Shown one piece after another: positions 33,081 through 41,716 of a stretch of 64,000 nucleotides of DNA (the first letter of the stretch is position 1; the number at the start of each line of letters is the position of its first letter). The position numbers were made by a program, and so were the translations under genes. Where the stretch lies: the NCBI RefSeq assembly GCF_000968685.2, contig NZ_LAKD02000033.1:62001-126000 (forward strand), in the 5' to 3' direction. Source of the stretch: Streptomyces antioxidans. GTDB lineage: Bacteria; Actinomycetota; Actinomycetes; Streptomycetales; Streptomycetaceae. A model generated the notes under the pieces. The model was not told where the DNA came from. It made no database searches and saw only the letters and a list, made by a program, of their open reading frames with translations.

Positions 33081-34334
33081 TCACTGGTGCGGGCGGTGGC
33101 CGCACAGCATGAAGGCGACCGCGCGCTCCCGTTCGGTCCAGCCCCGCGTGTCCAATTCGACGGACTGCGACAGCACGCATTCGACGGCGTAGCCGCCGTC
33201 CTCCAGGGCCGCGCCGATGGCCTCCGCCTCGTCCCGGGTCGCGGCCTGGGTGACGATGCGCTCGGGGCGGCGCGCGGCGCACGCGGCGACCACGGACGCG
33301 CCCCCGCCGCCGATCCGCACCACGTCCGGCTCCGGCAGGTCCTCCAGCACCTCGGGGGCGACGCCCTGGACCACCTGGAGCTGTACGGCGAAGCGGCGGG
33401 CCAGGGTCGCGGCGCGCTCGCAGGCGTCCGGGTCGCGGTCGACGGCGATGACGGCGGCGCCGAACCCGGCGGTCTCGACGGCCGCCGCGCCGCTGCCCGC
33501 TCCGATGTCCCAGACCAGGTCGCCCAGGCGGGGGCCGAGGCGGGCGAGTTGGAGGGCGCGCAGTTGCGGGGACTCGCTCTCGCTCAGCGCGGTCCCGTAC
33601 GCGGGGCCGGGCAGCGCCCAGCCGCGGACGGTGCCCGGGTAGCCGGGCTCGCGTCCGGCGATCCAGCCGCTGCCCTGGAGCGCGCCGCGGGCGGCACCGG
33701 CCGATGAGTCGCCGCGCGCGGGCGCTATGCCGGAGCCGCCGATGACGATGACGACGTTGGGGTCGCGCCAGGCGTGGTCGGCGGCCTTGTCGGAGGTCAG
33801 CACGGTGACCTGTTCACGGTCGGTGCCCAGGGCCTCGCAGATGACGAAGGTGCGGTGCACCGGCCCGAGCAGCAGCGCGAGTTCGGCGGGCCCCGCACCG
33901 GGCGAGGTGAGGACGGCGACCTTGGTGTGGGCGCGGCAGACGTTGACCGCGCGGCGCAGATCGCGGCTGTGGGCGACGACCACCTGGGCGTCGTCCCAGG
34001 GCATCCCGGCCCGGGCGAAGGCGGCGGCGACGGACGAGACGGCGGGGACGACCTCGACCTCGAGCCCGTGTTCGGGGGCGCGCAGGGCGCGGACGACGCC
34101 GAAGAAGCCGGGGTCGCCATCGGCCAGGACCACGGCGGAGCCGCGGTGCTGGGCGATCCTGCGGGCCGCGAGGTCCACGCTGCCGAGCCGGATCCGCTCG
34201 GCTCCGGGCGGGACTTCGGGCAGCGCCAGGTGATGGGCGGCACCGGCCACGAGGGTGGCCGCGCCGAGGGCGGAGCGGGCCGCGTCCGTGAGCGGGGTGC
34301 CGTCCCAACCGATCACCGTGACGCGGTCGGCCAT
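33081..34334 (-). CDS. cobL: Precorrin-6Y C5,15-methyltransferase (CobL)
   Basis: A 417-residue bifunctional enzyme of the aerobic cobalamin pathway. The N-terminal CbiE-type methylase begins VTVIGWDGTPLTDAARSAL and contains ADGDPGFFGVVRAL. The C-terminal CbiT-type Rossmann methylase has LVWDIGAGSGAAAVETA and VRIGGGGASVVAACA. Together they methylate C5 and C15 and remove a carboxyl group from precorrin-6Y. GGAGAACAAGG precedes ATG 34334. It stands upstream of bluB-cobT on the same strand after a 281-base gap, so it may have its own promoter. Confidence 0.94.
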   Translation of the reverse strand: MADRVTVIGWDGTPLTDAARSALGAATLVAGAAHHLALPEVPPGAERIRLGSVDLAARRIAQHRGSAVVLADGDPGFFGVVRALRAPEHGLEVEVVPAVSSVAAAFARAGMPWDDAQVVVAHSRDLRRAVNVCRAHTKVAVLTSPGAGPAELALLLGPVHRTFVICEALGTDREQVTVLTSDKAADHAWRDPNVVIVIGGSGIAPARGDSSAGAARGALQGSGWIAGREPGYPGTVRGWALPGPAYGTALSESESPQLRALQLARLGPRLGDLVWDIGAGSGAAAVETAGFGAAVIAVDRDPDACERAATLARRFAVQLQVVQGVAPEVLEDLPEPDVVRIGGGGASVVAACAARRPERIVTQAATRDEAEAIGAALEDGGYAVECVLSQSVELDTRGWTERERAVAFMLCGHRPHQ

Positions 34335-34685
34335 CGTCCTTGTTCTCCCCTATGTGTGACGGGTGTGTGGCGGGTGTGCGGTGTGCGGCGGGTGTGCTGG
34401 CGGTTCGGGTCTGTCGGGTGCGTCGCGGCGGGGTGCGGACGCGTCGCGGGCTGGGGTGCCCGTGGGGGCCACGGGCGGGCCGCGGCCAAGGTGCCGCGGA
34501 TGCGCGGGGCACGGCCCCGGACGTTCGCCGGGGCGCGGGTGCTCGGCGCGGACCGAGAGTACCCCGGCTGGTCCGTACCGCCGGAGCGGGGGCGGGCGCT
34601 GGGGTGGTGCGCAGAGGGCGCGAACGGCACGAACGCGCCGTATCTCCGCCCCGGCCAGGGCCCGGTGGGGGTGTCAGCCCCAGCG
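34335..34685. other. 351-base gap upstream of cobL
   Basis: The first 90 bases repeat GTGTG/GGCGGGTGTGC motifs in degenerate form; the remainder is GC-rich with short hairpins. No riboswitch or gene is recognised. Confidence 0.5.
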
Positions 34686-35333
34686 TCAGCCCCAGTCGGA
34701 GTAGCTGGGGTAGACCCCGAATCCGTCGGGCCCGGAGATCCGGTCGGGGGCGCCGTCAAGGTCCTCGGCGAGCAGGCTCCAGACGATGAGGTCGGTGCGC
34801 AGATCGGTCCAGCCGCCGTCCTCCGTCTCGGTGCGCGCTATCCAGGCGTGGCGCAATACGCCCTCGCTGATGCAGCCGGCCTTCTGGGCGACCTGTTGGG
34901 CGGCGGTGTTTCCGGCGGCGGTGCGCAGCTCCAGGCGCTCGAACTTCTGGTCCTGGAACAGCCAGCGGGCCACGGCAAGCACCGACTCCGAGGCATAGCC
35001 CTCACCGCGCGCCCAGTGGGCGACGATATAGCTGACCTCGGTGGCCAGCAGCCGCCAGTCGGTATTGCTCAGATGCACGATGCCGACGAGCCGCTGGGTG
35101 AGGAATTCGGCGACCGCGAAGACGATTCCGCGGCCGGTGGTCCGTTCCGCCGGGGCGAGCCGCAGCGCCTGGTCGCGGGCGTCGGCGAGGCTGTACGGAT
35201 GGGGCGCCCGGGTCCAGGCGATGACGCCTTCGTCGTTCATCATGTCCGCGAGCGCGGGTATGTCCGCTTCCTCGAACGGGCGCAGCACCAGCCGTTCCGT
35301 GCTGATGGAGATGTCCGGGAAGGTGGAGGTCAT
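34686..35333 (-). CDS. GNAT acetyltransferase, RimJ-like
   Basis: A 215-residue protein with the RimJ/RimL opening ISTERLVLRPFEEADIPAL, the acetyl-CoA region GYASESVLAVARWLF, and the closing FERLELRTAAGNTAAQQVAQKAGCISEGVLR. Typical members acetylate ribosomal-protein N-termini or small molecules. The end (GPDGFGVYPSYSDWG) is an unusual tail. It is a single gene after the metQ terminator. Substrate unknown. Confidence 0.9.
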   Translation of the reverse strand: MTSTFPDISISTERLVLRPFEEADIPALADMMNDEGVIAWTRAPHPYSLADARDQALRLAPAERTTGRGIVFAVAEFLTQRLVGIVHLSNTDWRLLATEVSYIVAHWARGEGYASESVLAVARWLFQDQKFERLELRTAAGNTAAQQVAQKAGCISEGVLRHAWIARTETEDGGWTDLRTDLIVWSLLAEDLDGAPDRISGPDGFGVYPSYSDWG

Positions 35334-35428
35334 GCGCCGCTCCGTAACCGGGGGTCGTTGTCTGGGCCGTGGAAAGGCCCAGCATGCAGCATCACGCAGG
35401 GAAAATGCACCACGGGGGGTGAATCGGA

Positions 35429-35465
35429 AGGCTCCGCGTCCGGTGGTGGTCCGGACGCGGAGCCT
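35429..35465 (-). terminator. Terminator of the metNIQ operon
   Basis: A perfect 15-bp stem (35429-35443 with 35451-35465) and a TGGTGGT loop lie 65 bases past the metQ stop and before the GNAT gene. Confidence 0.75.
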
Positions 35466-35530
35466 CGGGGATCCGCCGACGGGCGGTGAATGTTGGCGAA
35501 TTCGCCGCGGTGGTGACGGTGTGCCCCGGA

Positions 35531-36355
35531 TCAGAAGGACGGCAGTACGGATCCCTGGTACTGGTCCTTGATGAACTTCTTCACCTGCGGGGAGGTGAGG
35601 AGCTTGGCCAGCTTCTTCACGCGCGGGTCGTCCTCGTCGCCCTTCTTCACGGCCAGGAAGTTGGCGTACGGGTTGTTCTTGGGCGATTCGAGGATGATGG
35701 CGTCCTTGGCGGGCTTGAGGTGCGCCTCGATGGCGTAATTGCCGTTGACGACCGCGGCGTCCACGTCATCGAGCGACCGCGGCAGCTGGGCGGCCTCTAG
35801 CTCCTTGAACTTCAGGCCCTTGGGGTTGGCGGCGATGTCCTTGGGGGTAGCCTCGTTGCCGACGCCCCCCTTGAGCTTGATGACCCCATTGGCGTCCAGC
35901 AGCTTCAGCGCGCGGGCCTCGTTGACCGTGTCGCTCGGGACGGCCACGGTGGCGCCCTTCTTGAGCTCATCGGCCTTCTTCACCTTGTGCGAGTAGAGGC
36001 CGAGCGGTTCGAGGTGCACGGTGACGACGGGCACGATGTCGGTGCCCTTCTTCTTGTTGAAGTCGTCGAGGAACGGCTGGTTCTGGAAGTAATTGGCACC
36101 GACCGAGCCGTCCTGGGTCGACAGGTTCGGCGTGTTGTAGTCGGTGAACTCCTTGACCTCCAGCTTGAGGCCCGCCTTGTCGGCCAGGTGGTCCTTGACG
36201 TAGTTGAGTATCTCCGCGTGCGGGACGGGGCTCGCGGCGACGACCAGCGCGCCGTCCTTGTCGTCCGAAGAGCCCGGGGCGCCGCACGCTGCGGCACCGA
36301 GGGCCAGCGCTCCGGCGGCGAGGACGGTGGTGACGGTCTTGGTGGTGTTACGCAC
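35531..36355 (-). CDS. metQ: Methionine ABC transporter binding lipoprotein
   Basis: A 274-residue NlpA/MetQ lipoprotein. The signal peptide (TTVLAAGALALGAAACG) ends at Cys with Ala at -3, a slightly weak lipobox. The mature part has VVAASPVPHAEILNYVKDHL, VKEFTDYNTPNLSTQDGSVG and NYFQNQPFLDDFNKKKG, all MetQ hallmarks. It is anchored outside the membrane and feeds methionine to MetI/MetN. Last gene of the operon, 97 bases after metI. The start is GTG 36355. Confidence 0.95.
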   Translation of the reverse strand: MRNTTKTVTTVLAAGALALGAAACGAPGSSDDKDGALVVAASPVPHAEILNYVKDHLADKAGLKLEVKEFTDYNTPNLSTQDGSVGANYFQNQPFLDDFNKKKGTDIVPVVTVHLEPLGLYSHKVKKADELKKGATVAVPSDTVNEARALKLLDANGVIKLKGGVGNEATPKDIAANPKGLKFKELEAAQLPRSLDDVDAAVVNGNYAIEAHLKPAKDAIILESPKNNPYANFLAVKKGDEDDPRVKKLAKLLTSPQVKKFIKDQYQGSVLPSF

Positions 36356-36452
36356 GAAAAGTGCCTTTCTTCATGGGCGCACGAATCCGCCGCGGGTGCG
36401 GAAGCGGAATGCGGGCGGGGCGGTACGGGGTGAGGGGTGAAGGGGTGGGGGC

Positions 36453-37244
36453 TCAGGGGACCTTGGTGGGCTCCGCGGTCTCGATCTCGGCGGGTGCGTC
36501 CTGCCGCTCCGGCTCCGGCGCGGGTTTCCCGGCCCGGGAGACGCCGCCGCGTCGCAGCAGCACCAGCCGCGGGGCGGCCGAGGAGCGGCCGCGGTGCGAC
36601 AGACCGCGGGCGGCGAGGTCGCCCGCGAACTGGATGATGGCGATGACCACCGCGAGGATGGCGACGGTGATCCACATCAGCTTGGTCTCGAACCGCAGAT
36701 AGCCGTAGCGGACCGCCAGGTCACCGAGGCCGCCGGCGCCGACCGTACCGGCCATCGCGGAGTAGCCGATCAGCGCGACAACCGTGGTGGTCGCGCTGGA
36801 GATCAGCGACGGCAGCGACTCGGGCAGCAGCACCTTGCGGACCACCGTCCAGGTGGAGCCGCCCATCGACTGCACGGCCTCCACCAGTCCGCCGTCCACC
36901 TCGCGCACCGAGGTCTCCACGAGCCGGGCGTAGAAGGGGATGGCGCCGATGGCCAGGGGCACGATGGCGGCCTCGGGCCCGATGGTGGTGCCGACGATCG
37001 CCCGGGTGAAGGAGATCAGGGCGACCATCAGGATGATGAACGGCATCGAGCGGGCGATGTTGACGACCTGTCCGACGACCTTGTTCACCACGACGTTCTG
37101 GAGTACTCCGCCACGGTCGGTGAGGACCAGCAGCACGCCGAGCGGCAGTCCGCCGAGGACGGCGATCAGCGCCGACCAGCCGACCATGTAGAGGGTGTCC
37201 CAACACGCCTGCTCCAGCAGCGGCTCCATCTCGGACCAGGTCAC
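36453..37244 (-). CDS. metI: Methionine ABC transporter permease
   Basis: A 263-residue permease with five or so helices. The EAA-type loop appears as VDGGLVEAVQSMGGSTWTVV followed by LPESLPSLISSATTTVVALIGYSAMAG, the interface to MetN. GTG 37244 overlaps the metN stop by GTGA. Residues beyond 220 form a charged Pro/Glu-rich cytoplasmic tail longer than usual. Confidence 0.95.
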   Translation of the reverse strand: MTWSEMEPLLEQACWDTLYMVGWSALIAVLGGLPLGVLLVLTDRGGVLQNVVVNKVVGQVVNIARSMPFIILMVALISFTRAIVGTTIGPEAAIVPLAIGAIPFYARLVETSVREVDGGLVEAVQSMGGSTWTVVRKVLLPESLPSLISSATTTVVALIGYSAMAGTVGAGGLGDLAVRYGYLRFETKLMWITVAILAVVIAIIQFAGDLAARGLSHRGRSSAAPRLVLLRRGGVSRAGKPAPEPERQDAPAEIETAEPTKVP

Positions 37245-38323
37245 TTGGCGCCCTCCTTGAGCAGCGGGGTTGGGTTCGCGCGCGGGCCGTCGGCGATGGC
37301 CGCCACATCGACCTGGAGGCCCTGCTCCCGCAGGAAGCCGATCGGAACGACGTTCTCCTCGAACCGGCCGGGCAGCTCGATCCGCATCCGCCCGACCTGG
37401 TGGCCGCCGACGGTGTCCATGGCGGCGCCCAGGATCGAGATGTCGATGTTGTACATGCGGGACAGCTGGGAGATGACCGGCTTGGTGGCCGCCTCGCCCT
37501 GGAAGGTGACGTCCACGACCGTGCGGTCCTCGCCCGAGGGCACCCCGCCGACCGGGAAGAGCTCCCGGGCCAGCTCGGAGCCGGGCGTGGCCAGCAACTC
37601 GCTGACGCTGCCGGACTCCACGATCCGCCCGTCGCGCATCAGCGCGGCCGAGTCGCAGATCGTCTTGACGACGTCCATCTCGTGGGTGATGAGCAGCACG
37701 GTCAGGCCCAGCTGCCGGTTGAGGTCGCGCAGCAGCTGGAGGATCGAGCGGGTGGTCTCGGGGTCGAGCGCGGAGGTCGCCTCGTCCGAGAGCAGCACCT
37801 TGGGGTCCCCGGCGAGCGCGCGGGCGACGCCGACGCGCTGCTTCTGGCCGCCGGAGAGCTGTGCGGGGTACGCCTTCGCCTTGTCGGCGAGGCCCACCAG
37901 CTCCAGCAGCTCCAGGGCCTTGCGGGTGCGCTCCCTGCCGGAGACGCCCAGGATCTCCAGGGGCAGCTCGACATTGTCCCGCACGGTGCGCGAGGAGAGC
38001 AGGTTGAAGTGCTGGAACACCATGCCGATACGGCTGCGGGCCTGGCGCAGCGCGGACCCCGCGCTCCCCCAGCTACCGCCGGGAGGTGCCCCCCGCCCTC
38101 GGCCGGCCAGTGCGGTCAGGTCCTGTCCGGCCACGCTGACCGTGCCGGAGGTGGGGCGCTCCAGGAGGTTGACGCAGCGGATGAGGGTGGACTTCCCGGC
38201 GCCGCTCTGGCCGACGACGCCGTACACCTCACCCTCGCGGACATGCAGATCGACGCCGTCGAGGGCGGTGACCTCGCGGCCTCGTGAGCGGTAGACCTTG
38301 GTCAGGTCCGTGGTCGTGATCAC
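37241..38323 (-). CDS. metN: Methionine ABC transporter ATPase with an inserted segment
   Basis: A 360-residue ATPase. Walker A is GQSGAGKS (38-45), the signature is LSGGQKQRVGVARAL, and Walker B is KVLLSDEATSALD. The C-terminal NIL/ACT-like domain (RTVVDVTFQGEAATKPVISQ) lets methionine inhibit uptake. Between Walker A and the Q-loop a 15-18-residue stretch near 75-91 (RGAPPGGSWGSAGS) replaces a short loop. It is coded by a palindromic GC repeat at 38062-38098. The start is GTG 38323, about 21 bases after a strong hairpin. A Cys-rich leader ORF lies upstream. Confidence 0.93.
   Translation of the reverse strand: MITTTDLTKVYRSRGREVTALDGVDLHVREGEVYGVVGQSGAGKSTLIRCVNLLERPTSGTVSVAGQDLTALAGRGRGAPPGGSWGSAGSALRQARSRIGMVFQHFNLLSSRTVRDNVELPLEILGVSGRERTRKALELLELVGLADKAKAYPAQLSGGQKQRVGVARALAGDPKVLLSDEATSALDPETTRSILQLLRDLNRQLGLTVLLITHEMDVVKTICDSAALMRDGRIVESGSVSELLATPGSELARELFPVGGVPSGEDRTVVDVTFQGEAATKPVISQLSRMYNIDISILGAAMDTVGGHQVGRMRIELPGRFEENVVPIGFLREQGLQVDVAAIADGPRANPTPLLKEGAK
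38062..38098. repeat. GC-rich palindromic repeat inside metN
   Basis: The sequence around CCCCCAGCTACCGCCGGGAG followed by GTGCCCCCC resembles, from memory, a short repeat scattered between Streptomyces genes. Here it keeps the metN frame. Confidence 0.5.
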
Positions 38324-38343
38324 AGGGTTTCCGTCACTGTTGA

Positions 38344-38371
38344 GTGCACGGCGGCGGGTGCCGCCGTGCAC
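38344..38371 (-). promoter_or_regulatory. Strong hairpin in the metN leader
   Basis: A perfect 12-bp stem (38344-38355 with 38360-38371) and a 4-base loop, 20 bases upstream of the metN GTG. Together with the upstream leader peptide ORF it may be the terminator or the ribosome-site sequestering arm of an attenuator. A weaker GTCTCGC/GCGAGAC hairpin lies in between. Confidence 0.5.
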
Positions 38372-38535
38372 GGCTCGTTCATTGCGGAACGCGGCAGGGG
38401 TTGACCCGGGAGCGGGCCCGGTGGGCGGGCGCGGCTCGGGTTCCGGTGACGCGGGGCGGCGCGGTCCGGCGCGATGGGCGCGCGGATCCGGCTCAGCGGG
38501 TCTCGCTTCGGGGCGCGAGACTCAGGCAGGGGCCC

Positions 38536-38622
38536 TCAGCGGTCACACATTCGACACCGACAACGAGCACCGGGCGCGGGGATCGCCTCGGTCGCAGGGG
38601 TGCGGAAGCTCGTCGTGGTCAT
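38536..38622 (-). CDS. Cys-rich leader peptide upstream of metN
   Basis: A 28-codon ORF starting at ATG 38622 and ending at TGA 38536, about 213 bases before the metN start. The last nine residues are RCRCRMCDR: three Cys, one Met and four Arg among the last codons. This matches known Cys-responsive uORFs of actinobacteria, in which stalling at Cys codons changes leader folding. No Shine-Dalgarno site is seen, so translation may be leaderless. The 403-base gap to the HAD gene contains nothing else clear. Confidence 0.6.
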   Translation of the reverse strand: MTTTSFRTPATEAIPAPGARCRCRMCDR

Positions 38623-38726
38623 GGCCACAAGTAAAACAGACACCGGTACGGACCCATCAAGCTCGTCCGCATAACGGACGGCACCGCTCGGTCCGTGGAC
38701 GGCGGTGGGGGTGGCCGGAATCCGGT

Positions 38727-39374
38727 TCAGATCCGGCAGGTGATCTCCACTCCCCCGTCGGAGACCTGTGCGGACACGGCCGACAGGTCCTCGACCACGA
38801 CATCGGCGACCAGCTTGGCCCGGTCGGTCGTTGTGGCCAATGCCACGGTCCGCATCCCGGCCGCGCGGCCCGCGGCGAGCCCGGCCGGGGCGTCCTCGAA
38901 GACCACACAGCGCGCCGGGTCGACTCCAAGCCGCTCGGCGGCCAGCAGGAACGGCTCGGGGTGGGGCTTGCCGCGGGTGATGTCGTCGGCGCTGATCAGC
39001 GTTCCCGGCCGTATCGCCACCTCCGCCAGGCGGGCCTCGGCCAGCTCGCGGTAGGCGGAGGTGACCACGGCCCAGCGCCCGGTGGGCAGTCCCGCCAGCA
39101 GCTCGGCGGCGCCGGGGAGCAGCTTCACCCCGCCCGGTACGTCCTCCAGCTCCAGCTCGTCGATGCGCGCCCGGGCCTGCGGGGCGCGGTCGGCGGGAAG
39201 CAGCTCGGCGATGATGTCGTCGGCCGGGCGGCCGTGCAGCTCGACCCGGGCGAAGTCCTCCGCCGCGATCCCCTGCTCCCCCGCCCAGCGGGTCCAGCAG
39301 CGCCGGACCGAGTCCAGGGACGAGACGAGGGTTCCATCGTTGTCGAACAGCAGCGCGTCAGCGGAGATCTTCAT
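38727..39374 (-). CDS. HAD-family sugar-phosphate-type phosphatase
   Basis: A 215-residue HAD phosphatase. Motif I is LLFDNDGTLVSS (Asn replaces the second residue; DxDGT spacing is kept). Motif II is VVTSAYRELA, motif III lies in RGKPHPEPFLLAA, and motif IV is CVVFEDAPAGLAAGRAAGM. The cap domain (RVELHGRPADDIIAELL) is of the beta-phosphoglucomutase/GPP type, so a sugar phosphate or glycerol phosphate substrate is likely. ATG 39374. Confidence 0.9.
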   Translation of the reverse strand: MKISADALLFDNDGTLVSSLDSVRRCWTRWAGEQGIAAEDFARVELHGRPADDIIAELLPADRAPQARARIDELELEDVPGGVKLLPGAAELLAGLPTGRWAVVTSAYRELAEARLAEVAIRPGTLISADDITRGKPHPEPFLLAAERLGVDPARCVVFEDAPAGLAAGRAAGMRTVALATTTDRAKLVADVVVEDLSAVSAQVSDGGVEITCRI

Positions 39375-39522
39375 GCGCCGCAGCGTACGTGGGGGTGGCG
39401 GGGGCCCTTGGGCGCGGGGCCGGGCGCGGTGCTCCGGGCCGGGCCGATTACCCTCGTCCCATGCTTGTCACTCCCTGTGTGCGCCGCCGTAGGGTGCGCC
39501 GCCGCACGGCGCGGAGGTCCCG

Positions 39523-39891
39523 TTGATCGACGCGCTGACGGTCGCGCTCGGTGTGACCGCGCTCCTCCTCGCCGCGTGGTGCGGCTTCGCCGCCTACCGG
39601 GACCAGCCGACCAAGGACTGGCACTTCATCGGCATGGCCGTGGTGGCCCTGCTGGCGATGGTGCAGCTGGTCATAGGGGTGGTGCGGCTGGCGGGCGGGG
39701 CCGACCCCCGGCAGGGGGTGGCCATCTTCGTGGCGTATCTCATCGGCTCGGCGTTCGCGGTGCCGATCGCGGCGTTCATGTCGCTGACGGAGCGGACCCG
39801 GTGGGGGTCGGCGACGGTCTCGGCGGCGGCCGTGGTGCTGGCCGTGCTCGAGGTGCGGCTCTACGACATCTGGGGAGGCGTCGGTGGCTGA
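39523..39891 (+). CDS. Four-helix membrane protein, 122 residues
   Basis: A TTG start at 39523 is supported by GGAGG five bases upstream. Helices are around TVALGVTALLLAAWCGFAAY, FIGMAVVALLAMVQLVIGVV, VAIFVAYLIGSAFAVPIAAF and VSAAAVVLAVLEVRLY. It overlaps the next membrane gene by eight bases, so they are coupled. Unknown function. Confidence 0.85.
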   Translation: MIDALTVALGVTALLLAAWCGFAAYRDQPTKDWHFIGMAVVALLAMVQLVIGVVRLAGGADPRQGVAIFVAYLIGSAFAVPIAAFMSLTERTRWGSATVSAAAVVLAVLEVRLYDIWGGVGG

Positions 39892-40372
39892 ATCACGGGA
39901 GGCGTCGTCGATGACCGGGGACTCCGCGGGCGGGGAGACGGCGAAGCGGGCGGCCGGGAATCCGCATCCGGAATCCACCGCGCGCACCGGGCTCGGGCAG
40001 GGCCCGGGGCGGCTGCTGGTGATGCTCTACGGGGTCTTCACGGTGGCCGCCGCGTCCCGCTCGGTCTACCAGCTGATCGCGCAGTACCAGGAGGCCCCGC
40101 TCGCGTACATCCTCTCGGCGGTCTCCGCCGCGGTGTACGCGTTCATCACGGTCTCGCTGGTGCGCGGCGGCGAGGGCGCCCGCAAGGCGGCGTTCGTCTG
40201 CTGTGCGCTGGAGCTGCTGGGGGTGCTGACCGTGGGCACCTGGACCCTCGCCGACCCGTCGGCCTTCCCTGACCAGACCGTGTGGTCCGACTACGGGATG
40301 GGCTATCTCTTCATCCCGGTCTTCCTGCCGGTCACGGGCCTGATGTGGCTGCGGCGGTCGCGGCGGGGCTGA
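39884..40372 (+). CDS. Membrane protein coupled to the preceding gene
   Basis: A 162-residue protein from GTG 39884, with GGGGAGG at six bases inside the preceding gene. A 45-residue cytoplasmic N-terminus is followed by four helices (LLVMLYGVFTVAAAS, YILSAVSAAVYAFITVSLV, AFVCCALELLGVLTVGTW and YLFIPVFLPVTGLMWLRR). The two coupled products probably form one membrane complex. Function unknown. Confidence 0.85.
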   Translation: MAESREASSMTGDSAGGETAKRAAGNPHPESTARTGLGQGPGRLLVMLYGVFTVAAASRSVYQLIAQYQEAPLAYILSAVSAAVYAFITVSLVRGGEGARKAAFVCCALELLGVLTVGTWTLADPSAFPDQTVWSDYGMGYLFIPVFLPVTGLMWLRRSRRG

Positions 40373-40444
40373 CGTCGGCCGCCGCACGGGCCGGGTCCGT
40401 CGCCGGACGGGCCGGGGTGTCGGCCCGTCCGGCGGTCGACCGCG

Positions 40445-40948
40445 TCAGGCGCTGGCGGCGTACGCCGTGGCCGTGGCGTCCTTCTCCAGGGTGACCAGGC
40501 TCAGTCGGCGGTTGACCTCCTCGGTGCCCACCTGGGCGTAGCCATAGCGGCGGTACAGCCGCAGATTGCCGTCGCTGCGATGGCCGGTGAACAGGCGGTA
40601 CCGCTTGGCGGCCCGGTCCTCGGTCAGCCGCCCCTCGATCGCGGCGAGCAGCCGTCCGCCCAGGCCGTGGCGCTGCATCCGGGGGTGGACGATCAGCTTG
40701 CCGATGGCGGCGGTCCCCTTGTCGTCGACGACTCCGCGGACGGAGCCGACGACCTCCTCGCCGAGCCGGGCCACGAGCACACAGCCCCCGCTCAGTTCGG
40801 CGCGCAGGTCGTCGAGCGACTGCGTCAGCGGCTCGATCGAATAGTCGCCGTAGAGCTCCGCCTCGCCCTGGTAGCACAGATACTGCAGCTTCAGGATCTG
40901 CTCGGCGTCGTCCGCGGTCGCCGCGGAGATGGTCACGCTCATGCCCAT
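40445..40948 (-). CDS. GNAT acetyltransferase
   Basis: A 167-residue single GNAT. The acetyl-CoA motif is KLIVHPRMQRHGLGGRLLAA, the closing motif YRLFTGHRSDGNLRLYRRYGY. ATG 40948 has GGGGAGG upstream; an ATG two codons later is possible. Substrate unknown. Confidence 0.9.
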   Translation of the reverse strand: MGMSVTISAATADDAEQILKLQYLCYQGEAELYGDYSIEPLTQSLDDLRAELSGGCVLVARLGEEVVGSVRGVVDDKGTAAIGKLIVHPRMQRHGLGGRLLAAIEGRLTEDRAAKRYRLFTGHRSDGNLRLYRRYGYAQVGTEEVNRRLSLVTLEKDATATAYAASA

Positions 40949-41071
40949 GTGCGCATGCCTCCCCTATGTCGTCAGTCCGCCGGCCGCGTCGAGGGTAGGA
41001 GTGCGACCGGGGGTTCATGGCCTGGGTGGAGGCGCCGCGTGGTGGGCGACCGCCTCCGAGGCGCCGGTTGT

Positions 41072-41593
41072 CTACCGCTCCTTTCCCCACGGTTCAGGAG
41101 CCGCAACCTCCGCCGTGAGCATTCTGCGCAGGCAACCCAGACATCGGGAACGTACCGGCCCCAGGCTGCCCTGTGACATTCCCAACTGACCGGCGATTTC
41201 GCGATACGTGGGGTCGGTGCGGGAGAGCATCGCCGCGAGCAGCGCGGGGCAGCGGCCGGGCAGCCGCCGCACCGCGGCGCGCAGCGTCCTGCGGGTCTCC
41301 GCGGCCAGGACGGCGTGTTCGGCCGGACGGGCCTCGGCGCCGCTGGGCGGGCCGCCGGCCACCGGGTCGTACGGCACCTCGCGGCGCGCCCGGCGCCTTG
41401 CCCCGCGCACCTCGGCCCGTACGGCGCGGCGCAGCCAGCGGGCGGGGTGGGGCGGCGGTCCGGTGTCCCGGGTGCGTTCCAGCAGCCGCAGCCAGACGGC
41501 CTGTTCGAGTTCGGCGGGCTCGACGCCGAAGCCGTGTGCCTCGGCCGCCGCTTCGGCGGCCAGCAACGGGCCCAGCTGCTTCACAAGGTCCAT
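41072..41593 (-). CDS. Sigma-70-like protein (ECF-type, short)
   Basis: A 173-residue protein in which the C-terminal part is a sigma region 4 HTH: LPGRCPALLAAMLSRTDPTY, REIAGQLGMSQGSLGPVRSR, CLGCLRRML. The N-terminal half (ELEQAVWLRLLERTRDTGPP, ARWLRRAVRAEVRGARR) corresponds to a weak region 2. It is a plausible sigma factor of the ECF type with no anti-sigma gene beside it. The regulon is unknown. Confidence 0.85.
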   Translation of the reverse strand: MDLVKQLGPLLAAEAAAEAHGFGVEPAELEQAVWLRLLERTRDTGPPPHPARWLRRAVRAEVRGARRRARREVPYDPVAGGPPSGAEARPAEHAVLAAETRRTLRAAVRRLPGRCPALLAAMLSRTDPTYREIAGQLGMSQGSLGPVRSRCLGCLRRMLTAEVAAPEPWGKER

Positions 41594-41716
41594 GCCGGGC
41601 GGGACGAGGGCCGGTCGTGGGGTGGTTGCCGGGTGACCGTGGTGTCACCCGACCGGGGAAGCGGCGGGGCCGCGCCTTGACGCTCGCACGCCCCCGCCGC
41701 TCCCCTCACGGGCGGA

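Noticed and set aside
38324-38726. SAM riboswitch upstream of metN
   Set aside because: No SAM-I or SAM-IV core could be traced; a Cys-rich leader peptide explains the long leader better.
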